A DNA stretch of 64,000 nt from Halomonas maura (GCF_030409305.1 NZ_JAUFPQ010000017.1:132106-196105); one strand, 5' to 3'; positions 10,162 through 20,505 are shown, counted from the first letter of the stretch. Notes: generated by a model not told the origin, from the sequence alone. A program made the numbers and translations.

Positions 10162-11997
10162 ATGCCCCAAGCCGACTCGCGCTCGACCCCGCTCGACCCC
10201 GCCCACTTCCGTGAGCGGGCCCACCGTCACCTGAGCCAGCTCTACGGCCCGCGCGCCGACGAGGTGCTGCGCCGCCTGCTCACCCTCCTGGCGCACCAGG
10301 CCCCATCGCTGCACCCCGAGGGGGAATTCCCCCAGGGCACCACGCCCGAGGCCCGCCCGCTGTGGAGCGAGCGCGACCAGTGGCTGATCACCTACGGCGA
10401 CAGCCTGGTCGACGGCGAGGGCGCGCCCCTCGACGTGCTCGACGACTTCCTGGCGAGCCGCCTCGCCGATACCTTCAGCGGGGTCCACCTGCTGCCCTTC
10501 TTTCCCTGGAGCAGCGACGACGGCTTCTCGGTCATCCACTACCGGGAGGTCGACCCGGCCCTCGGCGACTGGCACCAGGTGCGCCGCCTGGCCGAGCGCT
10601 TCGACCTGATGGTCGACCTGGTGCTCAACCACGTCTCGCGGGAATCGCTGTGGTTCGTCGACTACCTCGCCGGCAGCCAGCCGGGCCGCGACTACTTCAT
10701 CGAGATGGCACCGGACACCGACCTCTCCGCGGTGGTGCGCCCGCGCAGCTCGCCGCTGCTGGTCAAGGTGCCCACCCGGCGCGGCCCCCGCCACCTGTGG
10801 GCGACCTTCTCCGAGGACCAGATCGACCTGAACTTCGCCAACCCGGACGTGCTGCTGGAGTTCGTGGGCATCCTGCTCTTCTACCTGTCCCAGGGGGCCC
10901 GGGTGATCCGCCTGGACGCCATCGCCTACCTGTGGAAGGAGGTCGGCACGCCCTGCATCCACCTCCCCCAGACCCACGAGGTGGTGCGCCTGCTGCGGGC
11001 CATCGTCGATCACGTGGCGCCGGGGACGCTGATCCTGACCGAGACCAACGTCCCCCACCGGGAGAACCTCAGCTACTTCGGTCTGGAACGGCTTCCGGAC
11101 GGGGGACTCGAGGGGCTCGACGCGGCCGGCGCCGAGCCCGGGGCGACTCCCGACGAGGCTCACCTGGTCTACCAGTTCCCGCTGCCGCCGCTGCTGCTGC
11201 ATACCCTGACCAGCGGCGAGGCGGGCACCCTGGCCGCCTGGCTGAAGAGCCTGCCGGCGCTGCCGCCGGGCTGCGGCTTCCTCAACTTCACCGCCAGCCA
11301 CGACGGCATCGGCGTGCGCCCCCTGGAGGGCTGGCTGCCGGCCCACGAGATCGAGGCGCTGATGGAGCTGATGCACCGCTTCGGCGGCTTCGTCAGCATG
11401 CGCACCCGGGACGACGGCCAGGACAGCCCCTACGAGATCAACATCACCTGGTTCGACGCCATGAAGGGCACGCGCCGCGGTCCGGATCCCCGGCAGGTGC
11501 CGCGCTTCCTGTGCAGCCAGCAGCTGATGCTGGGCCTAAGGGGCATCCCCGCGCTCTACCTGCACGTGTTGACCGGGACCCTGAACGACCGGGAGGGCGT
11601 GGAGCGCAGCGGGCGGCTGCGTTCCATCAATCGCCGCCGCTGGCAGCGCGAGGAGCTCGACCTGCTGCTGGATAGCCCCGGCACCCCGACCCGCGACGTC
11701 TTCGCGGCCCTGACCCGCCTGCTGGAGGCGCGCCGCGGCGAGCCCTGCTTCCACCCCGATGCCCCCCAGCGCGTGTGGGAGACGCTGCCGTCGCTGCTGG
11801 TCTTCGAGCGGGGGCCGCTGGACGACGGCCGGCGCCTGCTGGCGGTGCACAACGTCACCGACACGCCTCAGCCGCTGCCCCTGGACGCCCTGGCCGGCGA
11901 GAGCTGGAACGACCGCCTGACCGGCGACCCCAGGACGCCCGGCGACAGCCTGCCGCCCTACGGCGCCCTGTGGCTGGTCAACCGGCCGCTCGACTAG
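10162..11997 (+). CDS. GH13_18 sugar phosphorylase (probable glucosylglycerate phosphorylase)
   Basis: A 611-residue alpha-amylase-family protein of the sucrose phosphorylase subgroup. Conserved blocks are DLMVDLVLNHVS, the nucleophile D252 in VIRLDAIAYLWKE, the acid/base E294 in ILTETNVPHREN, and NFTASHDGIGVRP. GH13_18 enzymes phosphorolyse sucrose, glucosylglycerol phosphate or glucosylglycerate. The convergent neighbours gpgS and a GpgP-like phosphatase make glucosylglycerate the most likely substrate, giving glucose 1-phosphate and glycerate. This is inference from context. The ATG at 10162 begins the recognisable protein. Its TAG stop overlaps the TAG stop of gpgS on the other strand within one CTAG. 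Confidence 0.85.
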   Translation: MPQADSRSTPLDPAHFRERAHRHLSQLYGPRADEVLRRLLTLLAHQAPSLHPEGEFPQGTTPEARPLWSERDQWLITYGDSLVDGEGAPLDVLDDFLASRLADTFSGVHLLPFFPWSSDDGFSVIHYREVDPALGDWHQVRRLAERFDLMVDLVLNHVSRESLWFVDYLAGSQPGRDYFIEMAPDTDLSAVVRPRSSPLLVKVPTRRGPRHLWATFSEDQIDLNFANPDVLLEFVGILLFYLSQGARVIRLDAIAYLWKEVGTPCIHLPQTHEVVRLLRAIVDHVAPGTLILTETNVPHRENLSYFGLERLPDGGLEGLDAAGAEPGATPDEAHLVYQFPLPPLLLHTLTSGEAGTLAAWLKSLPALPPGCGFLNFTASHDGIGVRPLEGWLPAHEIEALMELMHRFGGFVSMRTRDDGQDSPYEINITWFDAMKGTRRGPDPRQVPRFLCSQQLMLGLRGIPALYLHVLTGTLNDREGVERSGRLRSINRRRWQREELDLLLDSPGTPTRDVFAALTRLLEARRGEPCFHPDAPQRVWETLPSLLVFERGPLDDGRRLLAVHNVTDTPQPLPLDALAGESWNDRLTGDPRTPGDSLPPYGALWLVNRPLD

Positions 11998-13211
11998 CGG
12001 CCGGTGTTGTCCCGCTCCACGACCTCCGCCATGCGCGCCGGGAGGTCCGGAATGGCGGCGCGGACACGGTTCCAGCTGGGGATGAAGGGCCGCTCGCCGG
12101 GGTTGTCGAGGAAGACGCTGCCGGCCTCCAGCAGGTTGGTGGCGAACAGCTCCACCGCCTGCTCCTCGCTGTGGCGATCCAGGCTCAGGCCGTTCATCAG
12201 CGCATCGTGGTCGTAGGCCTCGATCAGGTCCAGCGCCAGCCGGTAGTAGGTGGCCTTGAGGGTGCGGAAGCCCTCGGCGCTGAAGGTCACGCCCTGGGTG
12301 GCCAGCTTGCGGTAGAGCGCCTTGGCGATGTCGAGGCTCATGCGGTTGAGCCCGCCGGAGGCGTCCTGCTCGGAGACCGGCTGGTGCTTGTGGTCGTAGG
12401 CATCGGCGAGATCCACCTGGCACAGGCGCTTGGTGGAATAGTTGCGGTGCACCTCGGAGAGCACCCCGATCTCCAGCCCCCAGTCGGCGGGAATGCGGAT
12501 GCCGTCGAGCACCTCGCTGCGCATGGCGAACTCCCCGGACAGCGGATAGCGGTAGCTGTCCAGGTACTCCAGGTAGGGCAGCGGGCCGTGGATCTGCTTG
12601 AGGGCCCGCAGCAGGGGCGTGACCATCAGCCGCGACACTCGGCCGTTGAGCCGGCCGTCGGCGATGCGCGGGTAGTAGCCCTTGCAGAACTCGTAGTTGA
12701 AGTAGGGATGCGCCACCGGGTAGAAGAGCCGGGCCAGCAGGCTGCGGTCATAGGTGAGGATGTCGCAGTCGTGCAGCGCCACCACCTCGCTGCGCCCGGA
12801 GGCCTGCACGTAACCGGCACAGTACCAGACGTTGCGGCCCTTGCCCGGCTGCTGGGGCGCCAGCCCCTGGGCCTCCAGCTCGGTATCCAGGGCGCTCAGC
12901 CCGGGCCCGTCGTTCCACAGGATGCGATGGTGCTGGGGCAGCCGGGAGAAGAAGTGCCGGGCGTGCTGGAACTGCTCCCGGTCGGCCCGGTCGAGGCCGA
13001 TCACCACCTCCGACAGGTAGGGCACCCGGGCGAGTTCCTCGACGATGTTGGCCAGCGCCGGTCCCTCCAGCTCGGAGAACAGCGACGGCAGGATCAGGCT
13101 CATGGGCCGCTTCCTCGAGAACTGCACCAGCTCGGCCTCGAGGGCGTCCAGGGGCCGGCGGGTGAGGTTGTGGAAGTCGGTGATGATGCCGTTCTGATGG
13201 AAGTCGCTCAT
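11994..13211 (-). CDS. gpgS: glucosyl-3-phosphoglycerate synthase (GT81)
   Basis: A 405-residue retaining glycosyltransferase that joins glucose from a nucleotide sugar to 3-phosphoglycerate, the first step to the compatible solute glucosylglycerate. The early SLILPSLFSELEGPALANIV, the metal-binding D148-C-D150 in ALHDCDILTY, and LSGEFAMRSEVL followed by WGLEIGVLSEV are family features. It overlaps the upstream phosphatase by 4 bases (ATGA), indicating translational coupling. Glucosylglycerate often accumulates under salt stress with nitrogen limitation, which suits a halophile. A mannosyl variant is possible, but the family's typical substrate is UDP- or GDP-glucose. Confidence 0.88.
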   Translation of the reverse strand: MSDFHQNGIITDFHNLTRRPLDALEAELVQFSRKRPMSLILPSLFSELEGPALANIVEELARVPYLSEVVIGLDRADREQFQHARHFFSRLPQHHRILWNDGPGLSALDTELEAQGLAPQQPGKGRNVWYCAGYVQASGRSEVVALHDCDILTYDRSLLARLFYPVAHPYFNYEFCKGYYPRIADGRLNGRVSRLMVTPLLRALKQIHGPLPYLEYLDSYRYPLSGEFAMRSEVLDGIRIPADWGLEIGVLSEVHRNYSTKRLCQVDLADAYDHKHQPVSEQDASGGLNRMSLDIAKALYRKLATQGVTFSAEGFRTLKATYYRLALDLIEAYDHDALMNGLSLDRHSEEQAVELFATNLLEAGSVFLDNPGERPFIPSWNRVRAAIPDLPARMAEVVERDNTGR

Positions 13212-14113
13212 GCCAGGTCCCTCCCCGGGGTGGACGGTTCGTCGGGGGTCGGCCGCGGCCGGTGCCCGGCTTGTCCCCACCAGTGGTCCACCCCCTCGAC
13301 CCAGCCGGCGGGCCCGCTGGCCCGGCTGCGATAGAGCGCCGGCTGCCGCGGGCTGACCTCGAGGCCATGGCAGCCGAGGATCACCACCGCCTGGTCCACC
13401 GCCTCGAGCATGGCGATGTCGTTGGGGCCGTCGCCCAGCGCCAGGGTCAGGGGACGCACGCCGCGCAGCGCCTCGAGGCGCTCCACCAGCCAGCTCACGG
13501 CACTGCCCTTGTCGGCCTCCCCGGTGACATGCCAGAAGCGCCCGCCCCGCACCAGGCGCAGGCCGTCCCCGGCCAGCCCATCGCGGAACGCGGCCAGGCG
13601 TTCGTCGCTGTCCTCCCAGATCAAGGGCTCGCTGCCCTCGCGCATCCTGGCCAGCCGCGCCTCGTGCTCGCCCAAGCCGGTGAAGGCGACCAGGGCGTCG
13701 AGCGCCATCTCGCTCATCGCCGTGAAGCGTATGCCCAGCCGATCCCGCCACACCGCCAGGCGCTGGCGGATGAAGCCGATATCGACCCCCAGGGTGCGGA
13801 TCACCAGGCCGTCGGGCCCCGGCGTGCGTTCCAGCCGGGCATGGCACCAGGCGGGGGGCAGGCCGACCACCGCCCCGTTCTCGGCGACGAAGGGCGACGC
13901 CGTCAGTCCCAGGGTCTGGCGCAGCGGCAGCAGCTCGCTGCGGGTCTTGCTGGTCACCGGGATGACCGGTATCCCGAGCGTCGCCAGGCGTTCCAGCCAG
14001 GGGGCGGCCGGCGACCAGTCGTAGCTCTGGTGGTCGAGCAGGGAGCCGTCGAGATCGGTGAAGAGCAGTCGCGAGGACGGCGCCTCATCGGGGAACATCC
14101 AGTCGCAGGGCAT
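13208..14113 (-). CDS. HAD-family phosphatase, glucosyl/mannosyl-3-phosphoglycerate phosphatase
   Basis: A 301-residue HAD hydrolase of the Cof-type mannosyl-3-phosphoglycerate phosphatase group. Motif I is FTDLDGSLLDH with D20 and D22, motif II lies in PVTSKTRSEL, and motif IV is LALGDGPNDIAMLE. It should remove phosphate from glucosyl-3-phosphoglycerate made by gpgS. The ATG at 13208-side stop overlaps gpgS start by 4 bases. The start at 14113 follows AGGTGAT; an in-frame upstream extension to 14251 lacks family sequence. Homologues are usually named MpgP, but pairing with gpgS argues for a GpgP role. Confidence 0.86.
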   Translation of the reverse strand: MPCDWMFPDEAPSSRLLFTDLDGSLLDHQSYDWSPAAPWLERLATLGIPVIPVTSKTRSELLPLRQTLGLTASPFVAENGAVVGLPPAWCHARLERTPGPDGLVIRTLGVDIGFIRQRLAVWRDRLGIRFTAMSEMALDALVAFTGLGEHEARLARMREGSEPLIWEDSDERLAAFRDGLAGDGLRLVRGGRFWHVTGEADKGSAVSWLVERLEALRGVRPLTLALGDGPNDIAMLEAVDQAVVILGCHGLEVSPRQPALYRSRASGPAGWVEGVDHWWGQAGHRPRPTPDEPSTPGRDLA

Positions 14114-14321
14114 GGCATCACCTCGTGTGTCCCGGTTACGGGCAATGCCTTGCACGGCACGTGCCAGGTTGGCCACAAGCCCCCGCCGTTGCGCTGCCAA
14201 TGGTCGCCAGAGGCGGGGGCGGGCCCCTGCCATCCCTGTGGACGGCCTCACGCGCCCGGCTGCGCACCAAAAGAGGGCAAGATGCGTCGCACGTCCTGGC
14301 GCCCTGCCCCGCCATGACGCG

Positions 14322-14353
14322 CGACGCCCCCGCCGTGACCGGCGGGGGCGTCG
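14322..14353 (-). terminator. strong hairpin downstream of the YfaZ-like gene
   Basis: Perfect 13-bp arms CGACGCCCCCGCC/GGCGGGGGCGTCG around GTGACC, 31 bases past the stop of the minus-strand outer-membrane gene. No U-tract follows on that strand. Confidence 0.6.
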
Positions 14354-14383
14354 TGTTGGTGCGTCCTGGGGTGCGGATCGCGA

Positions 14384-14896
14384 TCAGAAGTGGTAGGTGG
14401 CCCCGACGCTGACCGCATCGAAGTCGAAGCGCGCCTCCTCCAGATAGCGCATGTAATCGGCGTCCACCGAGAGATTGGGCATCACCGCGTAGCTGGCCCC
14501 CCCGCCATAGGAGAGATCGCTCTCGGCGTCGTCGTCGCCGTCGAGCTCCACCTCGGTGGCGCCCAGCAGGCCGAAGATCCGCAGCTGCGGCGTGACCGGC
14601 AGCATGCCCTTGGCATAGCCGCCGGCCAGGTAGTCGAGGTCCACCGGGCCGTCGGAGCCGCCGGTGCCGAGATGGCCCTCGAGGGCGAAGTAGTCGTTGA
14701 AGGCCACCCCGGCCCGCAGCCGCAGCCCGGTGCTGTCGAAGTCCCCGCCCCGGCCCTCGGGATCCAGTTGCCAGAACAGCGCGTCGGCGCCGACATAGGG
14801 GCTCGGCTGGTACATCATCGGCCTGCCCTGGGCCTGGGCGGCCGTCGCGGCGAACAGGCAGGCCGCGGCCACCACGGGAATCGCCAATCTGGTCAT
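14384..14896 (-). CDS. YfaZ-like outer-membrane beta-barrel protein
   Basis: A 170-residue exported protein. The signal peptide MTRLAIPVVAAACLFAATAAQA is followed by alternating beta strands (for example YVGADALFWQLD, LRLRAGVAFNDYFALEGHLG) and ends in the aromatic YHF expected of outer-membrane barrels. It resembles YfaZ/OmpA-like small barrels of Halomonas and Pseudomonas; function unknown. It is divergent from ackA, and the 203-bp region between them should hold both promoters. Confidence 0.75.
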   Translation of the reverse strand: MTRLAIPVVAAACLFAATAAQAQGRPMMYQPSPYVGADALFWQLDPEGRGGDFDSTGLRLRAGVAFNDYFALEGHLGTGGSDGPVDLDYLAGGYAKGMLPVTPQLRIFGLLGATEVELDGDDDAESDLSYGGGASYAVMPNLSVDADYMRYLEEARFDFDAVSVGATYHF

Positions 14897-15099
14897 GATT
14901 CTCCTCCCGTCGGGAAACCCTGTTTCCCCGCACTCATGACAGTCTGGTACAAGGCGGGGTAACCCGCCATGCTGCCTTGATCGATATCAGGGGAAGGCGG
15001 GATAGCCGCCGCGGCCACTGCGGCAGCCCGCTGCCCGTGCTAGATTCGAGCCCTCGGCCGCCCGCCGGCGGGACGGCCCCGGACACGACAGGAAGCGGC

Positions 15100-16284
15100 A
15101 TGCAAGACCCGGTACTGGTGATCAACTGTGGCTCGTCATCGATCAAGTACGCGCTGGTTCCGAGCGTCCCCCAGGCGCCTCGCCTGGCCGGCCTGGTGGA
15201 ACGGCTGGGGGCCGTGGATGCCCGCCTCACCGGCACCGACCGGCGGGGACAGCGCGTGTCCCGGGCCCTGCACGGTGCCGGGCATCACGAGGCCATGGCG
15301 GCCATCCTGGAACAGCTGGAGGGCCTGGCGCCGATCGGCGTGGGCCACCGCATCGTCCACGGCGGCGAGCGCTTCACGGCTGCCACCCTGCTGAACGATG
15401 CGATGATGCGTCGCCTCGAGGCCATGAGCGAGCTGGCGCCGCTGCACAACCCCGCCAACCTCGAGGGCGTCGCCGCCACCCGGCGGCTGTTCCCGACGCT
15501 GCCCCAGGTGGCGGTGTTCGACACCGCCTTCCACCAGAGCCTGCCGCCCCGGGCCTACCGCTATGCCCTTCCCGAGGCCCTCTACCGCAACCTGGGGATC
15601 CGCCGCTACGGCTTCCATGGCAGCAGCCATGCCTATGTCAGCCGCCGTGTCGACCGCCTGAGCGACCGCGCCCAGGGGGGCTGGCTGATCGCCCACCTGG
15701 GCAACGGTTGCTCCACCTGTGCGGTCTGGCAGGGCCGCAGCCTCGACACCAGCATGGGCCTGACGCCCCTCGAGGGCCTGGTGATGGGCACCCGCAGCGG
15801 CGATGTCGATCCGGGGCTGCACGCCCACCTGTCGCGCCGGCTGGGCTGGTCACCGGCACGCATCGACACCCTGCTCAACAAGGAGAGCGGCCTGCTCGGC
15901 CTGTCGGGCCTGTCCAACGACATGCGCCGCCTCGAGCAGGCCGCCGCGGAGCACCACGCCGGCGCCGCCCTGGCCATCGAGGTGTTCAGCTACCGGCTCG
16001 CCAAGTCCCTGGCGGGCCTGTCCTGCGCCCTGCCCCGCCTGGACGGCATCGTCTTCACCGGCGGCATCGGCGAGAATGCCGCCGCCATCCGCGCCCGGGC
16101 CATCGACCAGCTGCCCCACTTCGGGCTGCGCCTCTCGGCCACGGCCAATGCCCACGCCGTGGATGGCCAGGAAGGGCGCATCGATGCCGGCGGGGGCGGC
16201 CCTCAGGTCTGGGTCATCCCCACCGACGAGGAGGCGCATATCGCCGGGGAAACGCGCCGCCTGCTGGAGATCCCCCGCCCATGA
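15100..16284 (+). CDS. ackA: acetate kinase
   Basis: A 394-residue acetate kinase, interconverting acetate + ATP and acetyl phosphate + ADP. Signatures are [15 protein letters not shown] at the N-terminus, [26 protein letters not shown], and [15 protein letters not shown] near the C-terminus. Length matches the family (~400). The start at 15100 is chosen because the protein aligns from [11 protein letters not shown]; the frame is open further upstream without family sequence. Its stop overlaps the pta start by 4 bases, so ackA-pta is a translationally coupled operon. Confidence 0.95.
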   Translation: MQDPVLVINCGSSSIKYALVPSVPQAPRLAGLVERLGAVDARLTGTDRRGQRVSRALHGAGHHEAMAAILEQLEGLAPIGVGHRIVHGGERFTAATLLNDAMMRRLEAMSELAPLHNPANLEGVAATRRLFPTLPQVAVFDTAFHQSLPPRAYRYALPEALYRNLGIRRYGFHGSSHAYVSRRVDRLSDRAQGGWLIAHLGNGCSTCAVWQGRSLDTSMGLTPLEGLVMGTRSGDVDPGLHAHLSRRLGWSPARIDTLLNKESGLLGLSGLSNDMRRLEQAAAEHHAGAALAIEVFSYRLAKSLAGLSCALPRLDGIVFTGGIGENAAAIRARAIDQLPHFGLRLSATANAHAVDGQEGRIDAGGGGPQVWVIPTDEEAHIAGETRRLLEIPRP

Positions 16285-18449
16285 GTCCCGTCGATGCCAC
16301 GGCCACCGAGCCCCGCACCCTGCTGGTCGTGCCGACCGACGCCGGCGTCGGCCTGACCTCGGCCTGTCTCGGCCTGCTGCGGGCCCTGGACACCCTGGGC
16401 CTGCGCAGCGCCTTCATGAAGCCCTTCCGCCAGGACGATCTCAACGGGGCGGGACCCGACCGCACCTCGGCCCTGGTGGCCGGCACCCTCGGCCTGACGC
16501 CGCCATTGCCCTTGCCTCAGCCCGCCCTGGAACGGCTGCTGCGCGAGGACCGGCTCGACGACCTCATGGAGCATGCCGTGGCGCGCCACGCCGAGCTGGC
16601 CGCCCCGACAGACGGCGAGCCCGCCGAGTTGATCCTGGTGGAAGGGCTGGCGCCCAGCCCGCACAGCAGCTATGCCACCCGGCTCAACGCCCAGCTAGCC
16701 CACGCCCTGGATGCCCGCATCATCCTGGTGGCCGATGGCGATCCGGCCGACCCCCAGGCGCTGGCCGAGCGGCTGGACATGCAGGCCCAGGCCCTCGACG
16801 GCGAGGGGACCCGGCGCCTGCTGGGCTGCATGCTGATGCGGCTGCCGCCCCAGCAGGCGGCCGCCGCCGAGCCGCCGGAGGCCTCGGCCCACCGGGCCCC
16901 GGCCATCCTCGCGACCTGGCGGGAGCGCCTGGCCGACCTCGATGCCGAGACGCCACCGCTGATCGCGGCGGTGCCCTATCACGCCGCCCTGAGTGCCCCG
17001 CGGGTGCTGGACGTGGCCCGCGCCCTTGACGCACGCTTCCTCCACGAGGGCGAGGCCGCGACACGCCGGGTGCTGGGGACCAGCCTGTGCGCCCGCAGTG
17101 CGGCGCATTCCCTGCATGCCTTCCAGCCGGGGCGGCTGATCGTCAGCTCCGGGGATCGCGATGACACCCTGCTGGCGACGGCGCTGGCCACCATGAACGG
17201 GGTCCGCCTGGCCGGGCTGCTGCTGACCCATGGCGAGCCGCCCGAGGCGGCGATGATCGAGTTCTGCCGCCCGGCCCTGCAGACCGGCCTGCCGGTGCTC
17301 GCCGTGGACAGCGACAGCTATACCACGGCGCGGCGACTGGACCAGATGAGTCGCGACATTCCCCGGGACGATCCCGAGCGGGCCGAGCGGGTGACGCGCT
17401 TCGTCGCCGACCACCTGGATCTCGACTGGCTCCGGCAGACGCTGAGCCAGGGGTTCCCCCACCGGCTGTCCCCGGCGGCCTTCCGTCACCGGCTGGTGAG
17501 CATGGCACAGCAGACCCGGCGACGCATCGTGCTGCCCGAGGGGGACGAGCCGCGCACCCTGGAGGCCGCCATCGTCTGCCAGCGCCGCGGCATCGCCGAC
17601 TGCGTGCTGCTCGGCCAACGCGAGGCGATCGCCGAGGTGGCCCGCCGACGCGGCCTCGAGCTGCCCGAGGGGCTGGAGATTATCGATCCGCACCGCATTC
17701 GCCTGCGCTACGTCAAGCCGATGGTGGCGCGCCGCCAGGGCCGGCTCAATGCCCTGACCGCAGAGGCCCAGCTCCACGACAACGTGGTGCTGGGCACCAT
17801 GATGCTCGCCGAAGGCCAGGTGGACGGCCTGGTCTCGGGCGCGGTGCATACCACCGCCAACACCGTCCGCCCCGCCTTCCAGCTGATCAAGATGGCCCCC
17901 GGCTATTCGCTGGTCTCGTCGGTGTTCTTCATGCTGCTGCCGGACCAGGTGGTGGTCTACGGCGACTGCGCGGTGAATCCCGACCCCGACGCCGAGGCCC
18001 TGGCGGAGATCGCCGTGCAGAGCGCACACTCGGCGGCCGCCTTCGGCATCGAGCCCCGGGTCGCCATGCTCAGCTACTCCACCGGCGCGTCCGGCCGCGG
18101 GGCCGACGTCGACAAGGTGCGCCGGGCCACCCAGCTGGCCCGGCAGCGGGCGCCGCAACTCGCCATCGACGGCCCCCTGCAGTACGACGCCGCCGCCATC
18201 GAGAGCGTCGGCCGACAGAAGGCGCCGGGCTCCCCGGTGGCCGGACGCGCCACGGTGTTCGTGTTCCCCGACCTCAATACCGGCAACACCACCTACAAGG
18301 CGGTCCAGCGCAGCGCCCGGGTGGTCAGCGTCGGCCCCATGCTGCAGGGGCTCGACAAGCCGGTGAACGACCTCTCCCGCGGGGCCCTGGTCGACGACAT
18401 CGTCTACACCATCGCCCTGACCGCCATCCAGGCCGGCCAGCGCCGTTGA
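16281..18449 (+). CDS. pta: phosphate acetyltransferase, long form
   Basis: A 722-residue Pta converting acetyl-CoA and phosphate to acetyl phosphate. It has the three-part layout of the long proteobacterial form: an N-terminal P-loop-like domain ([19 protein letters not shown]), a central DRTGG-type region (about residues 230-350) and the C-terminal catalytic PTA domain from about residue 400 ([51 protein letters not shown]). The usual GKT of the P-loop-like motif is replaced by VGLT, as in other Pta proteins. It follows ackA with a 4-base overlap. Confidence 0.95.
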   Translation: MSPVDATATEPRTLLVVPTDAGVGLTSACLGLLRALDTLGLRSAFMKPFRQDDLNGAGPDRTSALVAGTLGLTPPLPLPQPALERLLREDRLDDLMEHAVARHAELAAPTDGEPAELILVEGLAPSPHSSYATRLNAQLAHALDARIILVADGDPADPQALAERLDMQAQALDGEGTRRLLGCMLMRLPPQQAAAAEPPEASAHRAPAILATWRERLADLDAETPPLIAAVPYHAALSAPRVLDVARALDARFLHEGEAATRRVLGTSLCARSAAHSLHAFQPGRLIVSSGDRDDTLLATALATMNGVRLAGLLLTHGEPPEAAMIEFCRPALQTGLPVLAVDSDSYTTARRLDQMSRDIPRDDPERAERVTRFVADHLDLDWLRQTLSQGFPHRLSPAAFRHRLVSMAQQTRRRIVLPEGDEPRTLEAAIVCQRRGIADCVLLGQREAIAEVARRRGLELPEGLEIIDPHRIRLRYVKPMVARRQGRLNALTAEAQLHDNVVLGTMMLAEGQVDGLVSGAVHTTANTVRPAFQLIKMAPGYSLVSSVFFMLLPDQVVVYGDCAVNPDPDAEALAEIAVQSAHSAAAFGIEPRVAMLSYSTGASGRGADVDKVRRATQLARQRAPQLAIDGPLQYDAAAIESVGRQKAPGSPVAGRATVFVFPDLNTGNTTYKAVQRSARVVSVGPMLQGLDKPVNDLSRGALVDDIVYTIALTAIQAGQRR

Positions 18450-18480
18450 ACGCGCCTTTGTGGGCCGCGCCCCGCGAGAC

Positions 18481-18500
18481 GGGAAAGGCACACCTTTCCC
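18481..18500 (+). terminator. hairpin after pta
   Basis: GGGAAAGG and CCTTTCCC flank a CACA tetraloop, 31 bases after the pta stop. It is followed by a C/T-rich stretch rather than a pure T-run. Confidence 0.55.
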
Positions 18501-18561
18501 CCTCCCCTTCGCCGACCTAGAGTGGAAGCATACTCGTCGTTCCCCAGCAGGAGGCTCGCCC

Positions 18562-19164
18562 ATGACCGCGCAAGACCGGCCCACGGCCTTGGCAGGAAAC
18601 GGGCGACCCGCCCAGCTGGCGCTCTTCGCACGCAACTTCTTCAAGCACCCCCGCATGCTCGGCTCGATCATCCCCAGCTCGTCCTTCCTGGTGCGGCGCT
18701 TGCTGGCGCGGGTCGACTGGCAGCATGCCCGGGTCATCGTCGAATATGGGCCCGGGGTCGGGACCATCACCCGGGAACTCCTGCACCGCATGCCCCCGGA
18801 GTCGACCCTGGTGGTGCTGGAGACCAACCAGGAGTTCGTCGACTTCCTCCAGCAGTCCCTGCCGGATCCCAGGCTGCGGGTGGTCCAGGGGTCCGCGGAG
18901 ACGGTCCAGACCGAGCTGGCCCGCCTGGGCCTGCCCGCCGCCGACTACGTGCTGGCCGGCATCCCCTTCAGCACCATGTCGGCCACGAGCCGCGCGTCCG
19001 TCCTCACCAGCAGCCTGGACGCGCTCTCGCCCCAGGGCGCCATGTTGATCTACCAGTTCTCCTCCCGGGTGCTGCCCGACCTGCGCCGCGTCTTCTCCGA
19101 CGTGGAGTGTGATTTCGAGCCGCTCAATATCCTCCCGGCGAAGCTCTACTACTGCCGCCCCTGA
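18562..19164 (+). CDS. rRNA-adenine/phospholipid methyltransferase-like protein (PmtA-type)
   Basis: A 200-residue SAM-dependent methyltransferase. The N-terminal LFARNFFKHPRMLGSIIPSS matches small proteins annotated as 'ribosomal RNA adenine methylase' but related to phospholipid N-methyltransferase PmtA. Motif I is VIVEYGPGVGTITREL (near residue 56), and the motif II region has LVVLETNQEFVDFL. The block YVLAGIPFSTMS replaces the NLPY motif of true KsgA enzymes, arguing against rRNA dimethylation. A role in phosphatidylethanolamine methylation is possible but not proven. The ATG at 18562 follows AGGAGG eight bases upstream. Confidence 0.75.
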   Translation: MTAQDRPTALAGNGRPAQLALFARNFFKHPRMLGSIIPSSSFLVRRLLARVDWQHARVIVEYGPGVGTITRELLHRMPPESTLVVLETNQEFVDFLQQSLPDPRLRVVQGSAETVQTELARLGLPAADYVLAGIPFSTMSATSRASVLTSSLDALSPQGAMLIYQFSSRVLPDLRRVFSDVECDFEPLNILPAKLYYCRP

Positions 19165-19344
19165 GGCGCCCGCGCCGCATCCCCCTTCATGGCCCTGGCC
19201 ACCGGCGGGTGGGGATGGACCATGAGGGCGATCATCAGCACGGCCCTTCCCGATGCACGATGCCGCCCCCCCTGGCCTGAGCGGGAGATTGCGCATATCC
19301 TCTGAGCCATACGTGATGGCCCGCACCGCAACAGGGAGACCGCA

Positions 19345-20487
19345 ATGACCGGACTGTTACCCGATGTCGACCCCGATGGACTGCTCGAGTACTCGGTGGT
19401 CTACACGGACCGTTCGCTCAACCACATGTCGGAGAGCTTCCAGGAAGTGATGCGCGACATCTCCGCCACCCTCAAGAAGGTCTACCGCGCCCATTCCGCG
19501 GTGATCGTGCCGGGTAGCGGTACCTTCGGCATGGAGGCGGTCACCCGCCAGTTCGCCACCGACCGGCGTTGCCTGGTGATCCGCAACGGCTGGTTCAGCT
19601 ATCGCTGGAGCCAGATCCTGCAGCAGGGCGACATCCCGTCCGACCTCGGCGTGCGCAAGGCTCGCCGACTGGATGACGACGATCCCACCTCGCCCTTCGC
19701 GCCGCCGCCCCTCGAGGAGGTGATCGAGTCGATCCAGGACCAGAAGCCCGACCTGGTCTTCGCCCCCCACGTCGAGACCGCCTCCGGCATACAACTGCCG
19801 GACGACTATCTGCGGCGCATCGCCGAGGCCATCCACGACGAGGGGGGGCTGCTGGTACTCGACTGCATCGCCTCGGGCGCCATCTGGGTCGACATGCAGG
19901 ACGTCGGCGTCGACGTGCTGATCAGTGCGCCCCAGAAGGGCTGGAGCGGCTCGCCCTGCTGCGGCATGGTGATGCTCTCGCGCCTGGCCCGGGAGATCAT
20001 CGACGAGACCGAGAGCTCGAGCTTCGCCTGCGACCTGCGCAAGTGGCTGTCGATCATGGAGACCTACGAGGCCGGCGGCCACGCCTACCATGCCACCATG
20101 CCCACCGACGGCCTGCGCCAGCTGCGCGACGTGATGGCCGAGACGCAGGCCTATGGCATCGACAAGGTCCGCGACGAACAGCTCGAGCTGGGACGCCGCG
20201 TCCGCGAGCTGCTCACCGAACATGGCTACCGGAGCGTCGCCGCCCCGGGCTATGAGGCGCCCGGCGTGGTGGTCTACTACACCGACGATCCCGACATCGC
20301 CGTCAAGTTCGCCGCCGCCGGCGTCCAGGTGGCCACCGGCGTGCCGCTGATGTGCGACGAGGGCGATGACTTCCGGACCTTCCGCATCGGCCTGTTCGGG
20401 CTCGACAAGCTGCACCATATCGAGCGCAGCCTGGGCCACCTCGAACGTGCCCTCACGGCGGTCGAGTCCGGCCACGAGACAGCCTGA
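19345..20487 (+). CDS. class V PLP-dependent aminotransferase
   Basis: A 380-residue aminotransferase of the alanine-glyoxylate / serine-pyruvate group. The internal aldimine lysine is K198 in SAPQKGWSGSP, with IVPGSGTFGMEAV (phosphate-binding region), and LLVLDCIASGAIWVDMQ upstream. The RIGLFGLDKL near the end contains the usual carboxylate-binding arginine. The amino donor and acceptor cannot be fixed from sequence. The LDCIASGA block replaces the common VD(A/S)VSSLGG, making it an outlier within the family. It ends at a bidirectional terminator shared with the minus-strand Yip1 gene. Confidence 0.85.
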   Translation: MTGLLPDVDPDGLLEYSVVYTDRSLNHMSESFQEVMRDISATLKKVYRAHSAVIVPGSGTFGMEAVTRQFATDRRCLVIRNGWFSYRWSQILQQGDIPSDLGVRKARRLDDDDPTSPFAPPPLEEVIESIQDQKPDLVFAPHVETASGIQLPDDYLRRIAEAIHDEGGLLVLDCIASGAIWVDMQDVGVDVLISAPQKGWSGSPCCGMVMLSRLAREIIDETESSSFACDLRKWLSIMETYEAGGHAYHATMPTDGLRQLRDVMAETQAYGIDKVRDEQLELGRRVRELLTEHGYRSVAAPGYEAPGVVVYYTDDPDIAVKFAAAGVQVATGVPLMCDEGDDFRTFRIGLFGLDKLHHIERSLGHLERALTAVESGHETA

Positions 20488-20505
20488 GGCCACTCCCCCG
20501 GAACG

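Noticed and set aside
16695..18827. Minus-strand frame of about 700 codons opposite pta
   Set aside because: Low-complexity His/Gly/Arg/Gln composition and full overlap with the clearly conserved pta.
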